Positions 24,537-37,324 of a DNA stretch of 64,000 nt are shown one piece after another. Origin of the DNA: Carnegiea gigantea (Eukaryota; Streptophyta; Magnoliopsida; Caryophyllales; Cactaceae). The position numbers and the translations under genes are program-made. The notes under the pieces were generated by a model. That model was given only the letters and a program-made list of their open reading frames with translations, was not told where the DNA came from and did no database searches. Within the stretch, counting starts at the first letter, position 1, and every line of letters begins with the position of its first letter. Location of the stretch: the NCBI GenBank assembly GCA_029747015.1, contig JAKOGI010001325.1, forward strand, positions 124,001-188,000, written 5' to 3'.

Positions 24537-24905
24537 TAATTGAATAAGTGGATCAAGGACTTAGTACTGTACTTATTTCTGTGTTGCTGTGTTTTGGATA
24601 GGAATAGCTTTGCTGCTGTTATAAGAATTAACAAGAAAGACGTTCTGAGTTGGTCAGTGGGTTGTATGTACAATTAAGTTCATCAAATTTTTTCTTCCGG
24701 GACGAAGCCGGGATTCATTTGGGTGGCAGCGAGAATGAAAAAGAAAATTTGAGCAAGAGTTATTGGAAAATGAACCCAAGTAGAAAAGGAAAGGACTAAT
24801 AAATGGGACTCAGAATCGAATCCTAGTAACCGTAGCCGACCTGAAAAACTTATCAGTCTTCACTAGCTCTGAGTTTGTGTCAGATGGATTTCAGTTTTTA
24901 AGTTA
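24537..24905 (+). other. 3' UTR and downstream flank of the BAM3-like gene
   Basis: This is AT-rich sequence after the TGA at 24534-24536. No canonical AATAAA is clear in the first 150 bases, so the poly(A) site is not assigned. Further on, 'cgaagccgggattcat' (24703-24718) looks like transposon debris. Confidence 0.35.
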
Positions 24906-24960
24906 CTAGTTCGTACCCCTACTCTTGTACGGGTCTTTAAATTAAAAATAATTTATATTT
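24880..24960 (-). mobile_element. Helitron-like 3' terminus (minus strand)
   Basis: On the minus strand the sequence reads ACCCGTACAAGAGTAGGGGT, an imperfect hairpin, then ACGAA and CTAG (CTAG at 24906-24909) followed by T. A hairpin a few bases before CTAG, with insertion before a T, is the Helitron 3' end. The body would extend to the right. I could not place the 5' TC end, so the length is unknown. Confidence 0.45.
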
Positions 24961-26850
24961 ACTTATAATTAATCTCAACATAAAAGGAAACTAATTTAAA
25001 AATGCAAACATACATAATAACAATTAGACAATATGAAAAAGATACAACTAAACTTATATTAAAAATTATAGAATTAAAAATTTAAATCTATGTAGATAAT
25101 TAATTAAATTTAGATTCTCCTTCAAAAAAATTAAATATGTATTTGGACCAAAACAAAATTCTATAGATAATGCTTTCCAACTTTTAATTTTTTGTTTTCA
25201 TTATAAATTCCTAAAGTTTTCGGTTTTTTGACAACAGAGAGAGATTATCTACTTATCATTTAGTTTTTGAATTTTAAAATGATAATCTAGAAAATAAGTT
25301 AGTTATCATGAATATAATCATTGTTAACTAATAAATTTTTCCATTTAGGAATTTTGGAAATTACATCGCATAAATGAATCACATGAAAGTTACACAATAA
25401 CTTTTTTTTGGATCATTGAATTGAAAATTGTGTTAAAAAAATCCTATAATATAAACAATGTCAAAAGTACAAAAAATTATAATATGAAGTAACTAAAGTG
25501 CAGTCCGCCCTTCTCCTCCAAAAAGGGGAAAAAGCACTTGAAAAAAACTTTTTCCATATCCCCTCTACCTTCACTTTATATTTCTCCTCTTGTTATCGTG
25601 ATTGTTATGTGCAAAAATTATATAGCCTTTGTGCTCTTTTACAGGTACCTCAAATCCTCGAACCTCACATATTACATCTTTTCGGATTCTTAAAATGATA
25701 CCATACCCCTTGTTTCTATAGTTTTGGGGTCATATAAAAAGGGGATGATGAGAATTAAGTTAAAAAATGATGTCTTAAAAGATGTAACCCAAAATTTGAA
25801 GCTGAACTTGCTCTTAACTGAGAGTACCCATAGCGACTGTACCTCCTGAATCAACTACAAATGAAAAATATCAACAAAACAACTACATTGTTCTAAGTAA
25901 ATTTAACAGATTCACAACAAAGTTTACCCTTAAAAAGATTTTTATAAAAGAACAACTAATTAAATAGAAAAAAGTGAAAATGCATATTAAAGATTTTCCT
26001 TTCATTACTATTTATTCTAATAACAATATGGAATGAACATGATTCATACTAGATTGAAAATATCCTACTTTATATAAAGATGTTAACTTCCTATACAAAA
26101 GTAATAATACACGATATTAAAAAAGTGAACAGAAATAACCTAGGCATATTACCAATCCTCAACAAAAACACTAAAAACGAAGAAGAAGATATTATAATCA
26201 GAAGGGTGGATAGGTATATAAACATAATAGATAATGTAGTAATTATGTCTATCTGTTGATTTGTTAAAAAATAACTTAGTCATATAAATTATGTGATTTT
26301 TATAAGAAAAGAATTTACGTAGTATCACCAATGCTTGATTGTGGCCTTTCTTTGATTGGGAAACAATATCTTGAAATATGTTTTTTAAAATTCTAATAAC
26401 AATAAAAATTTGGAATGGTTTTGATTTTAAAGATTAAGATACTATGCTTTTTTTTCACTCCTTAAAATAATTTGACCAATTTTGAATGACTTTAACTCAG
26501 GAAATAATGAAATAGAAGTTATATCTTTTGAAATTTGAATGAATGATGGAGGGGGTGGGATGGCATGACAGAGCAAGATTTTGAGGATTAAATGTGGTGG
26601 ATTTATTTGTTCAAAAAATGACATTTTAATTAGGTTTAATTATTAGTTATGATTAAATTTATATTTTTAATTTTCTTGACATAATATAATAGTCATCAAC
26701 TCATCATAAGAACATAACCTTAATTTGTAAGTAGTTTTTCTTGATTAAACATTCATCAGAGAAGTTAAAATAATACATGTTCATTTGAATATCTTTTATG
26801 TAATTAGTTCAACTATATTTTAATATGCGTTAAAAATATATTAGATATAA
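24961..26850. other. AT-rich intergenic DNA, no gene seen
   Basis: Very AT-rich with stops in all frames. Part of it may be the body of the Helitron whose 3' end is at 24906. The short open frame 25498-25698 has no recognised motif. Confidence 0.35.
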
Positions 26851-26851
26851 C

Positions 26852-27942
26852 ATATTAATAAAAATCAAGCGTATAATTAGATTTTGATTCATTTTAATAA
26901 CAAAATTTAATTCATTCACTCACATTCATTAAATAATGTTGATAAAAGGCCACAAACAAACATGTTTACTTGAAACGAAAATAAAGAGAAGTTATTATCG
27001 ATAATACACTGAAACCACCTTAAATAGTACTAATATCACCTTTCGTCCAAACCAAAAAAATAAAATATAGGAAAATAAAAAATCTAAATGTCATTATATG
27101 ACTTTAGTTTTCATCTGATCACCTAAATACATGATTAGATGAAGTGTGCATGATTTGGGTATAATTATCATACTTAACATTCAAAGCTCAAAGTTGCTTA
27201 TTATCATTTTATAGTCCTTAAAGTTTACAGAGTTTCTCTGTCAATCATAATTCAAATTTGACATATTGATAAGTTATTTATGTGTTGTTAAATTTCATCC
27301 ATCATTAAATTTATCATTTCAAAATTAGAATCTAAGTGTAATTACAAATTGATATATTAATGATATAGATTTCATGCACGCATGGACACTCATCAAATGA
27401 TACAGATTTCATAGTTTGGGGATATATTAATGAAAATCAAGCATATAATTAGAAATTGATTCATTTTAATGACAAAATTTTTATTCACGCACACACACTT
27501 ATCAAATGATTTTGATAAAAGACCACAAACAAACATGTGTACTTTAAAAGAAAAAAGTAAAGAAGTTATTATCAATAATATACTGAAACCGCCTAATCTC
27601 ACCTTTCTTCCAATCCAAAAAAATAAAAATATAAGTGTCATCATATGACTTTAGTTTTCATCTAATCACGTGAATACATGATCAGATGAAGTGTGCATGA
27701 CTTGGGTATAGTTAATTATGGTACTTAACATTCAAATCTCAAAGTCGCTTATTATCATTTTATAATCCTTAAAGTTCACAGACTTTTTCTATCAATCATA
27801 ATTGGAATTTGACATATTGGCAAGTTGTTTATGTGTTATCAAATTTCATCTATCATTAAATTTATTATTTCAAAAGTGAGTCCCTAGTATTTTGTGTTGA
27901 AATTGATTTAATGAAGGAAAATGATATAGATTTCATGAGTTG
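26852..27942 (+). repeat. Diverged ~0.5-kb direct duplication
   Basis: Positions about 26852-27376 recur at about 27421-27942 in the same orientation. Shared blocks include 'gccacaaacaaacatg' (one base changed in the second copy), 'atgactttagttttcatct', 'gatgaagtgtgcatga' and 'gatatagatttcatg'. The copies differ by small indels and many substitutions, so the duplication is old. No coding content. Confidence 0.85.
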
Positions 27943-28628
27943 GGGATATAATAATTTAATTACAACTTACGCATGATTTTTATATGAAAATTGACCATGT
28001 CTTGTATCCTTTGGGAAAAAGAATAGGTAGATGCCTTATTCTAGATGCCCAATAATCAATGTCCTTACAAAAATGTAAAGGTCCTAAAGGACCAACAACC
28101 TAGCATTATAATTGTGGTCAATAAGCAATTATATTATCAAAGAAAGAAGGGAGGAAAAATTGGGGAAAAATGCATAATAGGATGAGTAAATAACTATTAG
28201 GACTTGTAAGATTGGTAGAGGGGTTCAGGCTATTCAGTCAGTTTGAATAGAACGGAATCATTTGAGTGGCAATATATGGGTTCATTATTTAATTAACATT
28301 AGCATATAACATATTACGATGAGATTTTTGTGGATGCTTATTGTTAGTTTCTATATGTATAATGGTATATAATTTTGACAATGGAAGAAAATTTTGAGAT
28401 TATTTCCAAACTTTCTTCGTTAATATCCAATGTAGTTGTTTTCTTTTAGGAAATATATTGTAATTGGTTAGTAACAATTAGTTTTGTTGTCGAATTGAAC
28501 TTCATATGTTATGCATTATTGTAACTTGAATTTTGAAATGGGGGAGATTAGAAGGGAATAAATTCTCGGGGTGGTATTTAAGCGGGAGTTATTTTCATGT
28601 AAAAAAAAGTGTTTGAATTTTACATTTA

Positions 28629-28659
<31 letters not shown>

Positions 28660-29021
28660 TACACACATACATATACATACACACACAATAGAGATATCTT
28701 TATATAAGACGACGTGTGAAAAGCTAAGTAGATGCGAACATATCATCACATTAAATTGAAAAGTTCTTTAATTTGTCTAAAATAGTGGATAACCGAAATA
28801 AACTAAGTTCTCAATCTTTTAAATTCCATAATTTTCATCTTACTTGAGGTCTTATGTGCCATGAAGATATAATGTTAAGAACTTATATGATTTACCCAAC
28901 ACCCGCACATTAATATGTTTAGTCTAGTGCCAACAAAAAAGATTTCAAAGTAAAAGAAGAGAATTAACAAAATTATATAATTGCATTGAAAAAGGCAAAG
29001 TTATGATGTGAATGGTAAAAG
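27943..29021. other. Intergenic DNA with one microsatellite
   Basis: AT-rich, no gene recognised. Contains the TA/CA repeat at 28631-28687. Confidence 0.35.
28631..28687. repeat. TA/CA microsatellite
   Basis: Short (TA)n followed by (AC)n with a few 'atac' interruptions. The open frames across it are artefacts of the repeat. Confidence 0.95.
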
Positions 29022-29028
29022 TTAATTA

Positions 29029-29030
<2 letters not shown>

Positions 29031-29086
<56 letters not shown>

Positions 29087-29100
29087 TTATATATGTATGT
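29031..29100. repeat. (TA)n microsatellite
   Basis: About 70 bp of AT repeat with three TTTAT-type interruptions. Confidence 0.95.
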
Positions 29101-29355
29101 ATTGTATGTAGAAGACGAAAATTGTACAAATGTATTTGTGAAAAATAAACCAACTTCCATACCCAATCACGAAAGACCTTCCCAAGCTCATTCATTTTCA
29201 TCATCAATGAATAGCCCGTTGCATTCCTTCCGTCCCAACCCTTGCACATCTGCGCATTAGTATGTTAACCATTAGCAATAACCCAATCATTGCTCAAACA
29301 ATAAAATCAAGAGAAAGTAAAAAATTTTTATGAGGTGAGGAGCCGATGAGTTATA

Positions 29356-29384
29356 GGGAGGGAGGGAGGGAGGGAGGGAGGGGG
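29356..29384. repeat. (GGGA)n microsatellite
   Basis: About seven GGGA units, followed by a GA-rich stretch to 29398. Confidence 0.95.
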
Positions 29385-29600
29385 AAGAGAGAGAGAGGTC
29401 TCGTAGGTTTGCGTGGTACAGAAACCCATAGCAAAAACTTCGAAGTAGGAAGGATTTATGAGGGATACGTGAGAGATGGAGATAGAGCACTGAAAAGAAA
29501 GGTTGAGGTGAAGGGATAAGCATTGGAGAGAGAGAGAGCAGCGTAAATATAGGAAGCAGTTAACAGTGGCAGAGGAAGATGGATAAAGAAGTGAACAAAG

Positions 29601-30640
<1,040 letters not shown>

Positions 30641-30649
30641 AATCATGTT

Positions 30650-31180
30650 TAATCATCTCGTTCAAGCACTTTCTTCGACGACTTCAGCCTCTTCTACATT
30701 CTAAAAGGTTAATTGTCTCACAGCATCTCACGAATGCATCCACACTCCCCCTCTTCATATGATTGAACCATCTAAGTTCATTCTCTCTCATCTTATCTTC
30801 TATGGGTGTCACTCATACTTTTCCCCTAATTGCTTCATTCTTAATTCTATCCATTCACCTGCGGCTACACATCTATTAAATCATTCTCATCTCTGCTGCC
30901 ATCAACCTTTGGATTGGGTCTTTTTGAATGGCCAACGCTTAGAGCCACACAACAAAGCTGGTCTGACCGTCATATGGTAAACTCTACCTTTTAATGCAAT
31001 TAGGATCTTTTTGTCACACAACACTCCTGAAGCATTCTTCCATTTTTACCATCCTACTTTTATACCTTGACTACTGTGATCATCAATATCCCCTGTCTCT
31101 TGAAATCATCGAGCCTAAATACCCAAACTTCTGAACCCTTGGTATTGTCACACCATTAATGGTGACTTCTTCTTCGTTGA
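30650..31180 (-). pseudogene. LINE (RTE-type) reverse-transcriptase C-terminus, decayed
   Basis: The plus strand shows the antisense of a very common plant LINE segment: 'gaaccatctaagttcattctc', 'atcttatcttctatgggtgt' and 'caacaaagctggtctgac' (each within a longer match). In sense these encode the C-terminal RT region with motifs like AMLYGxE(x), MLRWMCG and NRLRWFGHV of plant RTE-type elements. Stops and indels prevent any continuous frame. Only the C-terminal part is present. Confidence 0.65.
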
Positions 31181-31719
31181 CCTGTTCTCATCCACTGAAT
31201 CTACATTTTAAGAATATTTATTTTAAGACACTTTTACTGATGTGACTTTTAAGAGAATATGCTCTTAAAAGCATGATCAATGCTTTTGTCTAATCATTAG
31301 GTTGCTTCTTCTAGAGCATACAAATCATGAGTTACCTAATATTGATTTGTAGGATCACATTCATTTTGAATCAGGTCATAGTTGCATGGAGAAATTTTGA
31401 TTTGTTTAGTTTGCCTACGAATCCTCAACCCTTAATTTCTATTCAAAAACTGCCATAATCAATGGGTTCAAGGTAAGGTGGTGGTCTATTTAGTTGGGTT
31501 TAGCTAAAAATTATGCTATCTTTGGTCCTGAAGAAGTTTAATTTTGGGTCGTTCACGGGAGAATTTAATTGAATCTCGATCAAGATCACTTGGAAATAGT
31601 AATGTATTATACTGATTCAATATTGATCGACGTTAATCCACTACATCAGATTAGCTTATTTTTTCACCCAATTATGATTGCTTGCTCTCTGATAACCTCT
31701 TCTTTATTATTAGAAATTC
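31181..31719. other. Intergenic DNA, nothing recognised
   Basis: About 540 bases between two LINE remnants with no motif that I recognise. It may include the more decayed upstream part of the L1 element that follows. Confidence 0.3.
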
Positions 31720-33450
31720 TTGAGTGTGAATAAAGATGAAGCCCAAAGCCAAGAAGTGTATACTCGATCTTTACGAAGCAGCATCAGGACAAAAAAATGT
31801 TTCTCCAAGTCAAACATTTTATTCGAAAAAGGCACCCTCACCATAGAAGGGATGAGGTTGACTATGGACATTAATGAGTTCCTTTCTTACAATAAGTACT
31901 TGGGTCTTCCAATATGGATCGATAAATCCAAGCAGAAGGCATTTATACCTATCAAAGATCGGGTCTGCAAAAAAATAAATGGATTGTTACGTAAACAGTT
32001 ATCTCAGGCCAACATGGAGGTGCTCGTAAAGATAGTTGCTTAGGCTATCCCTATTTATGCAATTGGCATATTTAAATTCATGAGATAATTTACTCAAAAC
32101 ATCTAGACTTCCATTATTAATTACTAGTGGGATCACAATGATCGTAAGAGCAAGATCCATTGGGTTCCAAAAGCTCATCTCTTGATTTAGAGATCTTGAG
32201 GATTTCAATTTGGCTTTGCGTGCAAGACAAGTTTGGCATCTTATGCATGCCAAGCACTCCCTTGTCTTTAGGGTCTTAAAAGCCAAGTAATGTGCTTCTA
32301 TTGGCATCCTTTCAGTGAACCGCAGACCTAGCTGAATCGAGTTTTACTTGGAGAAGTCAACACGAAGCAAGATGGGTAGTGGAAAAGGGCTCACGGTGGT
32401 GAGTGTGGGATGGGTGGTCACTAAACATTTGGCACTCCAAATGGATCCCTCGGTTGGTTTCCTTCATGATCATTACTCCTATTAAGGTCGAGCCAAGACA
32501 GCTGCAAGTTGGTGACTTAATTGATTGGTATAACTGGAATTTAGCCCTCATTAACTCCATCTTCTTACCTATTGATGCTGAAGCTATTCCCGCCTTTCCT
32601 TTGTCCCTCGTGGCCAATGGATAGACTCACTTGGCACTTTTCTACTTCATCTTATCTTACACACTCAGTATCCAGCTACCTCAAATATTAGCTGCAATGA
32701 TAAGCAGTCTTTTTGGAAAGTTCTTTGGCATTTGGATATCCCCCCTCGGATGAAGATGTTTGTGGAGAACATGCTTAAATGCTCTTCCTTCTAAGTACGC
32801 CTTGGCAAGATGTATTCATGACATCAATGCTAGATGCAAGCTTTCCAATGAATTGCAAGAATCAGACATCCATGCCTCCTTTAATGTCCCCACTCTCTAA
32901 GGATTTGGGCTGAGTCCTCCTTTACGAGAGCTTTTCTTTCCTTCAAGCCTCGATTTGTGCTTAACATTATGCTTATTATTCACAATAAGTACAACGACAA
33001 GCTTAATGAATTTATAGTTGTTATGTGGGCCTTTTGGAACTCCTGAAACGAGTGCTTATTTTACAATCCAATGCAAAATCCTAAGAGATTTATCTCTCGA
33101 CTTTGTCAAGGAGTTTTGAACTGGTACGGACCATTTCCATATGCGTTCTACTTCTTCTCCCTCCAACGTGCATGGGATTTGGGCTACGGGAAGATCATCA
33201 TCGAAGGGGACTGCTCGACTTTGATCTCTAAGTTGTGGTCCAAGTCTTCTCCTAATAATTCATTAGGTTTTGTTTTAGCATCTATTTTGGACTTTGTTAG
33301 CCATTTCATCTTTTCTAATTTTTCTTATGTCAAGAGAGCAGGGAATCAAGTGGCTCACTCACTCGCCCATCTCCGGTCTTTCTACACCTCTTGCTGGGAA
33401 TGGATTGGAGATGGACCAGATTATGTGATTGATCTATCTTTATAGGACAT
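31720..33450 (+). pseudogene. L1-type LINE remnant: RT C-terminus, zf-RVT and RNase H
   Basis: The frame at 31720-32043 carries 'KYLGLPIWIDKSKQKAFIPIKDRV' and 'INGLLRKQLSQANMEVLVKIVA', the conserved end of the plant L1 RT, continuing after a stop as 'AIPIYAIGIFKF'. Near 32700-32790 'FWKVLWHLDIPPRMKMFV' is the zf-RVT region. At 33071-33445 a frame reads 'RAWDLGYGKIIIEGDCSTLISKLW' and 'SYVKRAGNQVAHSLAHL', the plant LINE-type RNase H with its catalytic-site context. Multiple stops and missing parts show a dead, 5'-truncated insertion, as usual for LINEs. Confidence 0.85.
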
Positions 33451-33670
33451 TTGTATGAATGAAGCTTCTGACTAATATATATGATCCCCATTTTCTTTCC
33501 TAAAAAACTACACCTAGTATTAATTAATCCTATAAATATTCAACATATAGAATTTGAGAACTAATATAATTTAATCCAAATAAGATAGTTCAATTTAGAA
33601 TCAAATCCATGAAAATTGTATCCTACCCAACCTTACATGATGTTGCCATACTCGATTTTCGTTACTAAAT
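33451..33670. other. Short intergenic spacer
   Basis: AT-rich and non-coding; it may hold the 3' end of the L1 element. Confidence 0.3.
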
Positions 33671-34988
33671 TGTCATATTTTATATGCCTCGATCGCCTAA
33701 TTTTAGCTCGTATGATAACGTAATCTTTAGGTTTTTACTTATTTTGTTTACTTTTGTAAGTAATAGGGTCAATAGAGCAAACTCCACGGAAAGGAGCAAA
33801 GATGGACGACAAAAGCACGGAAATTTGCAAGGCGAGAAGAACGACGGGTGTCAGGGGCCGGCAGCACTAACCGTCGCCTGGCTGACGACCATCGTCCTCC
33901 CCTGCGCTTCTCGACCCCTTTTCACACGACTTGATTTGTATAAAAAGTTCTTCTTCAAGACTTTTTAGGGGTTCTTTTGGTAGATTTTTTAGAAGGTTTT
34001 AACTTAGTTTAGGGGGGGAAAAAAAACCCCAATAGGGGGATTAGATTAGGAAGATTAGGATCTATTTGGGTGAATTTGGGATTCAAGTTTGTGGATTTGA
34101 TCTCCATTCAATTAAGCCTAAGTTTTCTCTTCTCTATCTCTCTCTATTTCATGTCTTGTCCTTGTTTAGATTTTTTTTAATTTAGTTATTATGTTTGATT
34201 TTGTTTGGTTTAAATGTTTAGTTTTTATCGTTAATCCACGTTAGATTAGCTTGTTAGATTATATTAGTTTCATCCTTTCTTCTCTCTAGTTCTTGTTTGC
34301 TAATTTAGTTTTAGTTTTAGTTTGATTTTATGGCTTTCTTGTGATGATTAATAGCTAGATTTTGTTGGTTTGGATTGTGATTAGCCTCTTAATGGCTAAT
34401 CAGTCTTGAATTAGGCCTAACCACACCCAATTTATACCTTGAACTTAGAGTTTTCTCTCTTACCCCCCAAGTGTTCGATCAAATACTTGAGAGAACTTTC
34501 ATCCATATTTTTGAGCGATCGACTTATGCCGAGAGGTGAGATCGATTAGCTAGTGTGGACAAGAAGATAACAGAGATTTTGACATAAAAATAGTCCCGAT
34601 CCTAGGTAGGCTCGAGGATTACTAGTCTCGTGGTCTAATTAGGCTAACCCCATGAAAATAGGTGGTTAGACTAATTAGGATAGCTTATAACCCTTGAGAG
34701 AGGACTTGGGTGGTCTTCATTGATGCAACCGACCATCTCCAGTTGTCGATATAGGTTTGGTAGATTAGGACTTGCCCCGATTGCTTGGTTCGTCAATTGG
34801 CCAAATCACAACTCCAAGCCTCTTTTCGTATGTTTATTAGCTTAGTTTAGCTTGTCTTTCTTTCCTTTTCACTTACCTAACTTGAGCCACTTGAGCTAAT
34901 CCTTGTACTTGAAACCCAACTCCCAATGGATGACACCTCGAGTACTCGATGATAAACCTTGCGCTTGGCAAAGCACGGAAGTACAACA
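33671..34988 (+). repeat. LTR-like block of a Ty3/gypsy (Athila-like) element
   Basis: It starts TGTCATATTTTATATGCC, has a promoter-like 'gtataaaaag' at about 33937, a T-rich middle, and near the end 'tcgagtactcgatga' followed by GCGCTTGG and ACAACA, an arrangement seen in Athila-like LTRs. After 34988 'tttggctcgacg' may be a decayed PBS. No partner LTR or pol follows, so it is a solo or truncated LTR. Boundaries are inferred and no target duplication was confirmed. Confidence 0.45.
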
Positions 34989-35039
34989 AGAAGCCTATTT
35001 GGCTCGACGATGCTTAATGGGATGGACTCCAACAATCAA

Positions 35040-36105
35040 ACAAAGCGCACAAGAAATTGCATAAAATAGTCCAAAAGAATCGACTAGTTACTCTAGAAAG
35101 TAGTGGCCCATCTCTCCACACCTGTGGCTCGATCCCTATGCATGAGCGTAGGTGGCGTCTGTTAGCGAACTTTGCTTCTTACAACTTTAATTTTAATACT
35201 GTAAGTACTTTGAAAGTGGTTTGGCATGTGTTTCATATATTTTGTTTGGCATGTAGAGGGAACAATTTGGGAGGATCCCACAATTGTTGAATTATTCACC
35301 CGCACTCACAAACTCCATGGCAAAGAAGACAGCCCTTGGGTTGATAAGAAATCATAACAAACATACGTAAGCTATTCTCAATTCTCAATCTTTATTAGTA
35401 GTTCAAACTGGACTCGTATACTTTAATTTCAATAAGTGTAATATATATGATTTTTTCGCAAATGTTATGATGTTGTAGGAATTCTTTGAATGAGAATTTC
35501 AAAATGCAATCAACTCTCAAAGGACCGGGAATGGCAATTCTCAAGATCCATCCCAAATAGTTCCAAACCCAAATGAGTTGTGGGTGAAGACATACATGAA
35601 CAAAAAAGTTCACATTTATGGCATTGGCGATGAGGCTGTCAACATTAGGAAATCCTGACATTTCAGTCCCACTCAACGAGCCGGTACAGTTTTAATATTA
35701 AAGTTTCAATCAACATAGTTATACGATAAGTTTATTTATTATACTAATGCATACTTCACATAAATGGCTTTCAGCAGGTACAGTATGTCATCGCAATAAC
35801 AGTTGAATGATTTAAGGGGTGTGGTAACCAACTTAGGGGGTGAGCTAACTTCACACGCTGAAAGTTACTAGTTGCCTATGGAAAGATGTAAGCAACTGGA
35901 GGAATCCAACAAAATGCTCATCCAAAGCAACCAGGAACTGAGCTAGCATATGATGCGCATCGATCAGCGATTGTAAGGTTTTTTTCAAATGCAACAAGCT
36001 TCTAACTCGGAATCTCAACTACCCTTTGCTTATCATCCACAACATGATGAGGATGAGGATGAGGATCAAGAGGATGATGATCCTCACCTTGGTGATTGAG
36101 TAGCT
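35040..36105 (+). pseudogene. CACTA (En/Spm) Transposase_24-type gene, broken
   Basis: Exon-like pieces read 'GPSLHTCGSIPMHERR', then across a plausible intron (GTAAGT at 35201, TAG at about 35258) 'WEDPTIVELFTRTHK' and 'SPWVDKKS'. After a second intron (from about 35366 to 35478) come 'ELWVKTYMNKKVHIYGIG' and a Gln/Glu-rich coiled-coil segment, ending in an acidic tail (HDEDEDEDQEDDDPH) and TGA near 36098. This domain order is typical of the second gene of plant CACTA elements (Ptta/En/Spm, Pfam Transposase_24). Several Gln codons have become stops. No TNP2 gene is visible upstream; the LTR-like block and LINEs occupy that space. Confidence 0.72.
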
Positions 36106-36426
36106 TGCGGCTTCCCCCCAGTTAGTGGATCTCCTCCTTACTTCTTAGTGCTTCTCACAGTTTGGTGCTTGCTTCTCCTTCCCCTTGGTGCTTACTTCTC
36201 CTTCCCCTTGGTGCTTACTTAATTCCTCCCCCTCTTTGTGCTTGTTTCTCCCTCTTCTTTCTACTTAATTTCACTTGGAAACTAGCAACTTGTGGTTTGT
36301 TTGGGATTTATGGTTTGTGATATATACACTTTGTTTAGGATTTGTGGTTTGTGAATTAAAAACAGTTGGTTTCTAGTGTTGAATTTGTTATTAAGTGTAC
36401 TTGAAAACTGTTTTACTTTGTATATG
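36106..36426. repeat. CT-rich spacer with a short tandem duplication
   Basis: A 24-bp unit containing 'ccccttggtgcttacttctc' is repeated about twice at 36172-36225, with a related third copy. The rest is probably the tail of the CACTA gene. The next element starts at 36427. Confidence 0.5.
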
Positions 36427-37243
36427 TGTAGAAGGCAAAAATCCTATGATAAATCGGATTGTGCCACGTATAAAAAAAACCGATCCATCACAAATTGTCA
36501 TGTGTCATGTTGACTTTGGTGGACACGCTTGGTCAAAATTAAATGTGGCTAAAATTAAGCCAGTTAAAAGCTGTCATGTGTCATCCGTGATGCAGAAATA
36601 AGTAATTATTTTCTTTATATAAATAATTACTGGGCCTAAGCCCAAAGCCCGGCTCTAACCCTAGCTGGCAGAGCCTATGAATGGGGGCCCTCCCCTTTAT
36701 TCTAAGGGGGAGCTCAACATTCAGCATCCTACATACTTCAGAAGTCAGACAACAGATGACATCCAGCTACCAAGCAGCAATGATCAAAGTCAGCTAACTC
36801 ACTATCTTCTGCAACCTCAAATTGAAGTCTACTTTGGAATTCTTCATCCAGTTCATTGATCGAGATCAAGCAACCTCACCCTTGCATCGATTAATCTGGC
36901 CAACTACATTTAAGATTCAACATTGCAGAATTCAGAAGCTCAAAGTGCAAGCGGACATCCAGCTACCAAGCGAAAAAGATCAAAACTTGCAAGTATTAGA
37001 GTCAGCAATCAACCAAATGTTGATCAAGATCAAGAACGATTTCAGAGTTCTTCAGTTTATTTAGCATCAACTGAGGTCAAGCATCACGCCCTCGGAAGAT
37101 TTAAGTTACTAGGAGATCAAATCAAAGGACCACTTGATTGTATTAAATTCAGAGATTGTACCCATATATAATATCAACATAAAATTCAATTTGTTTCTGA
37201 ATTTCTTGTCTAATTTATTTTAGGCTCGAAATTTGTGTTTACA
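36427..37243 (+). repeat. 5' LTR of the gag-only Tat-type element
   Basis: It begins TGTAGAAGGC and ends TTTACA. It contains the upstream promoter region 'cccggctctaaccctag'. The TATA-box position (36676-36683) reads TATGAATG, whereas the 3' LTR has TATAAATA, so the 5' promoter has probably been damaged by point mutation. Confidence 0.88.
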
Positions 37244-37246
37244 AAT

Positions 37247-37264
37247 TTGGCATGCCTGATGGGA
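37247..37264 (+). other. Primer-binding site
   Basis: 'ttggcatgcctgatggga' lies three bases after the 5' LTR. It resembles the TTGGCACGCCxxGTGGGA-type PBS used by Tat-lineage elements, with C-to-T changes. The tRNA is not assigned with certainty. Confidence 0.65.
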
Positions 37265-37324
37265 TATCTTTGCCTCTCATCTCTTTCTCTAGGTGAACAA
37301 GTTCTACACCCTTTTAAAGAAGAA

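Larger units (their letters stand above)
29022..29600 (-). other. Possible truncated gene start on the minus strand
   Basis: Read on the minus strand this has gene-like order: a TATATTTA-type box near 29550, a CT-rich stretch, a 300-base leader with CT and CCCT repeats, then 'tactaatgcgcag' like a branch point and acceptor, and an ATG at about 29249 opening a 75-codon frame beginning MCKGWDGRNATGYSLMMKMN. The frame runs into the (TA)n repeat at 29031-29100. I do not recognise the peptide. It could be a truncated gene, a captured fragment or chance. Confidence 0.25.
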
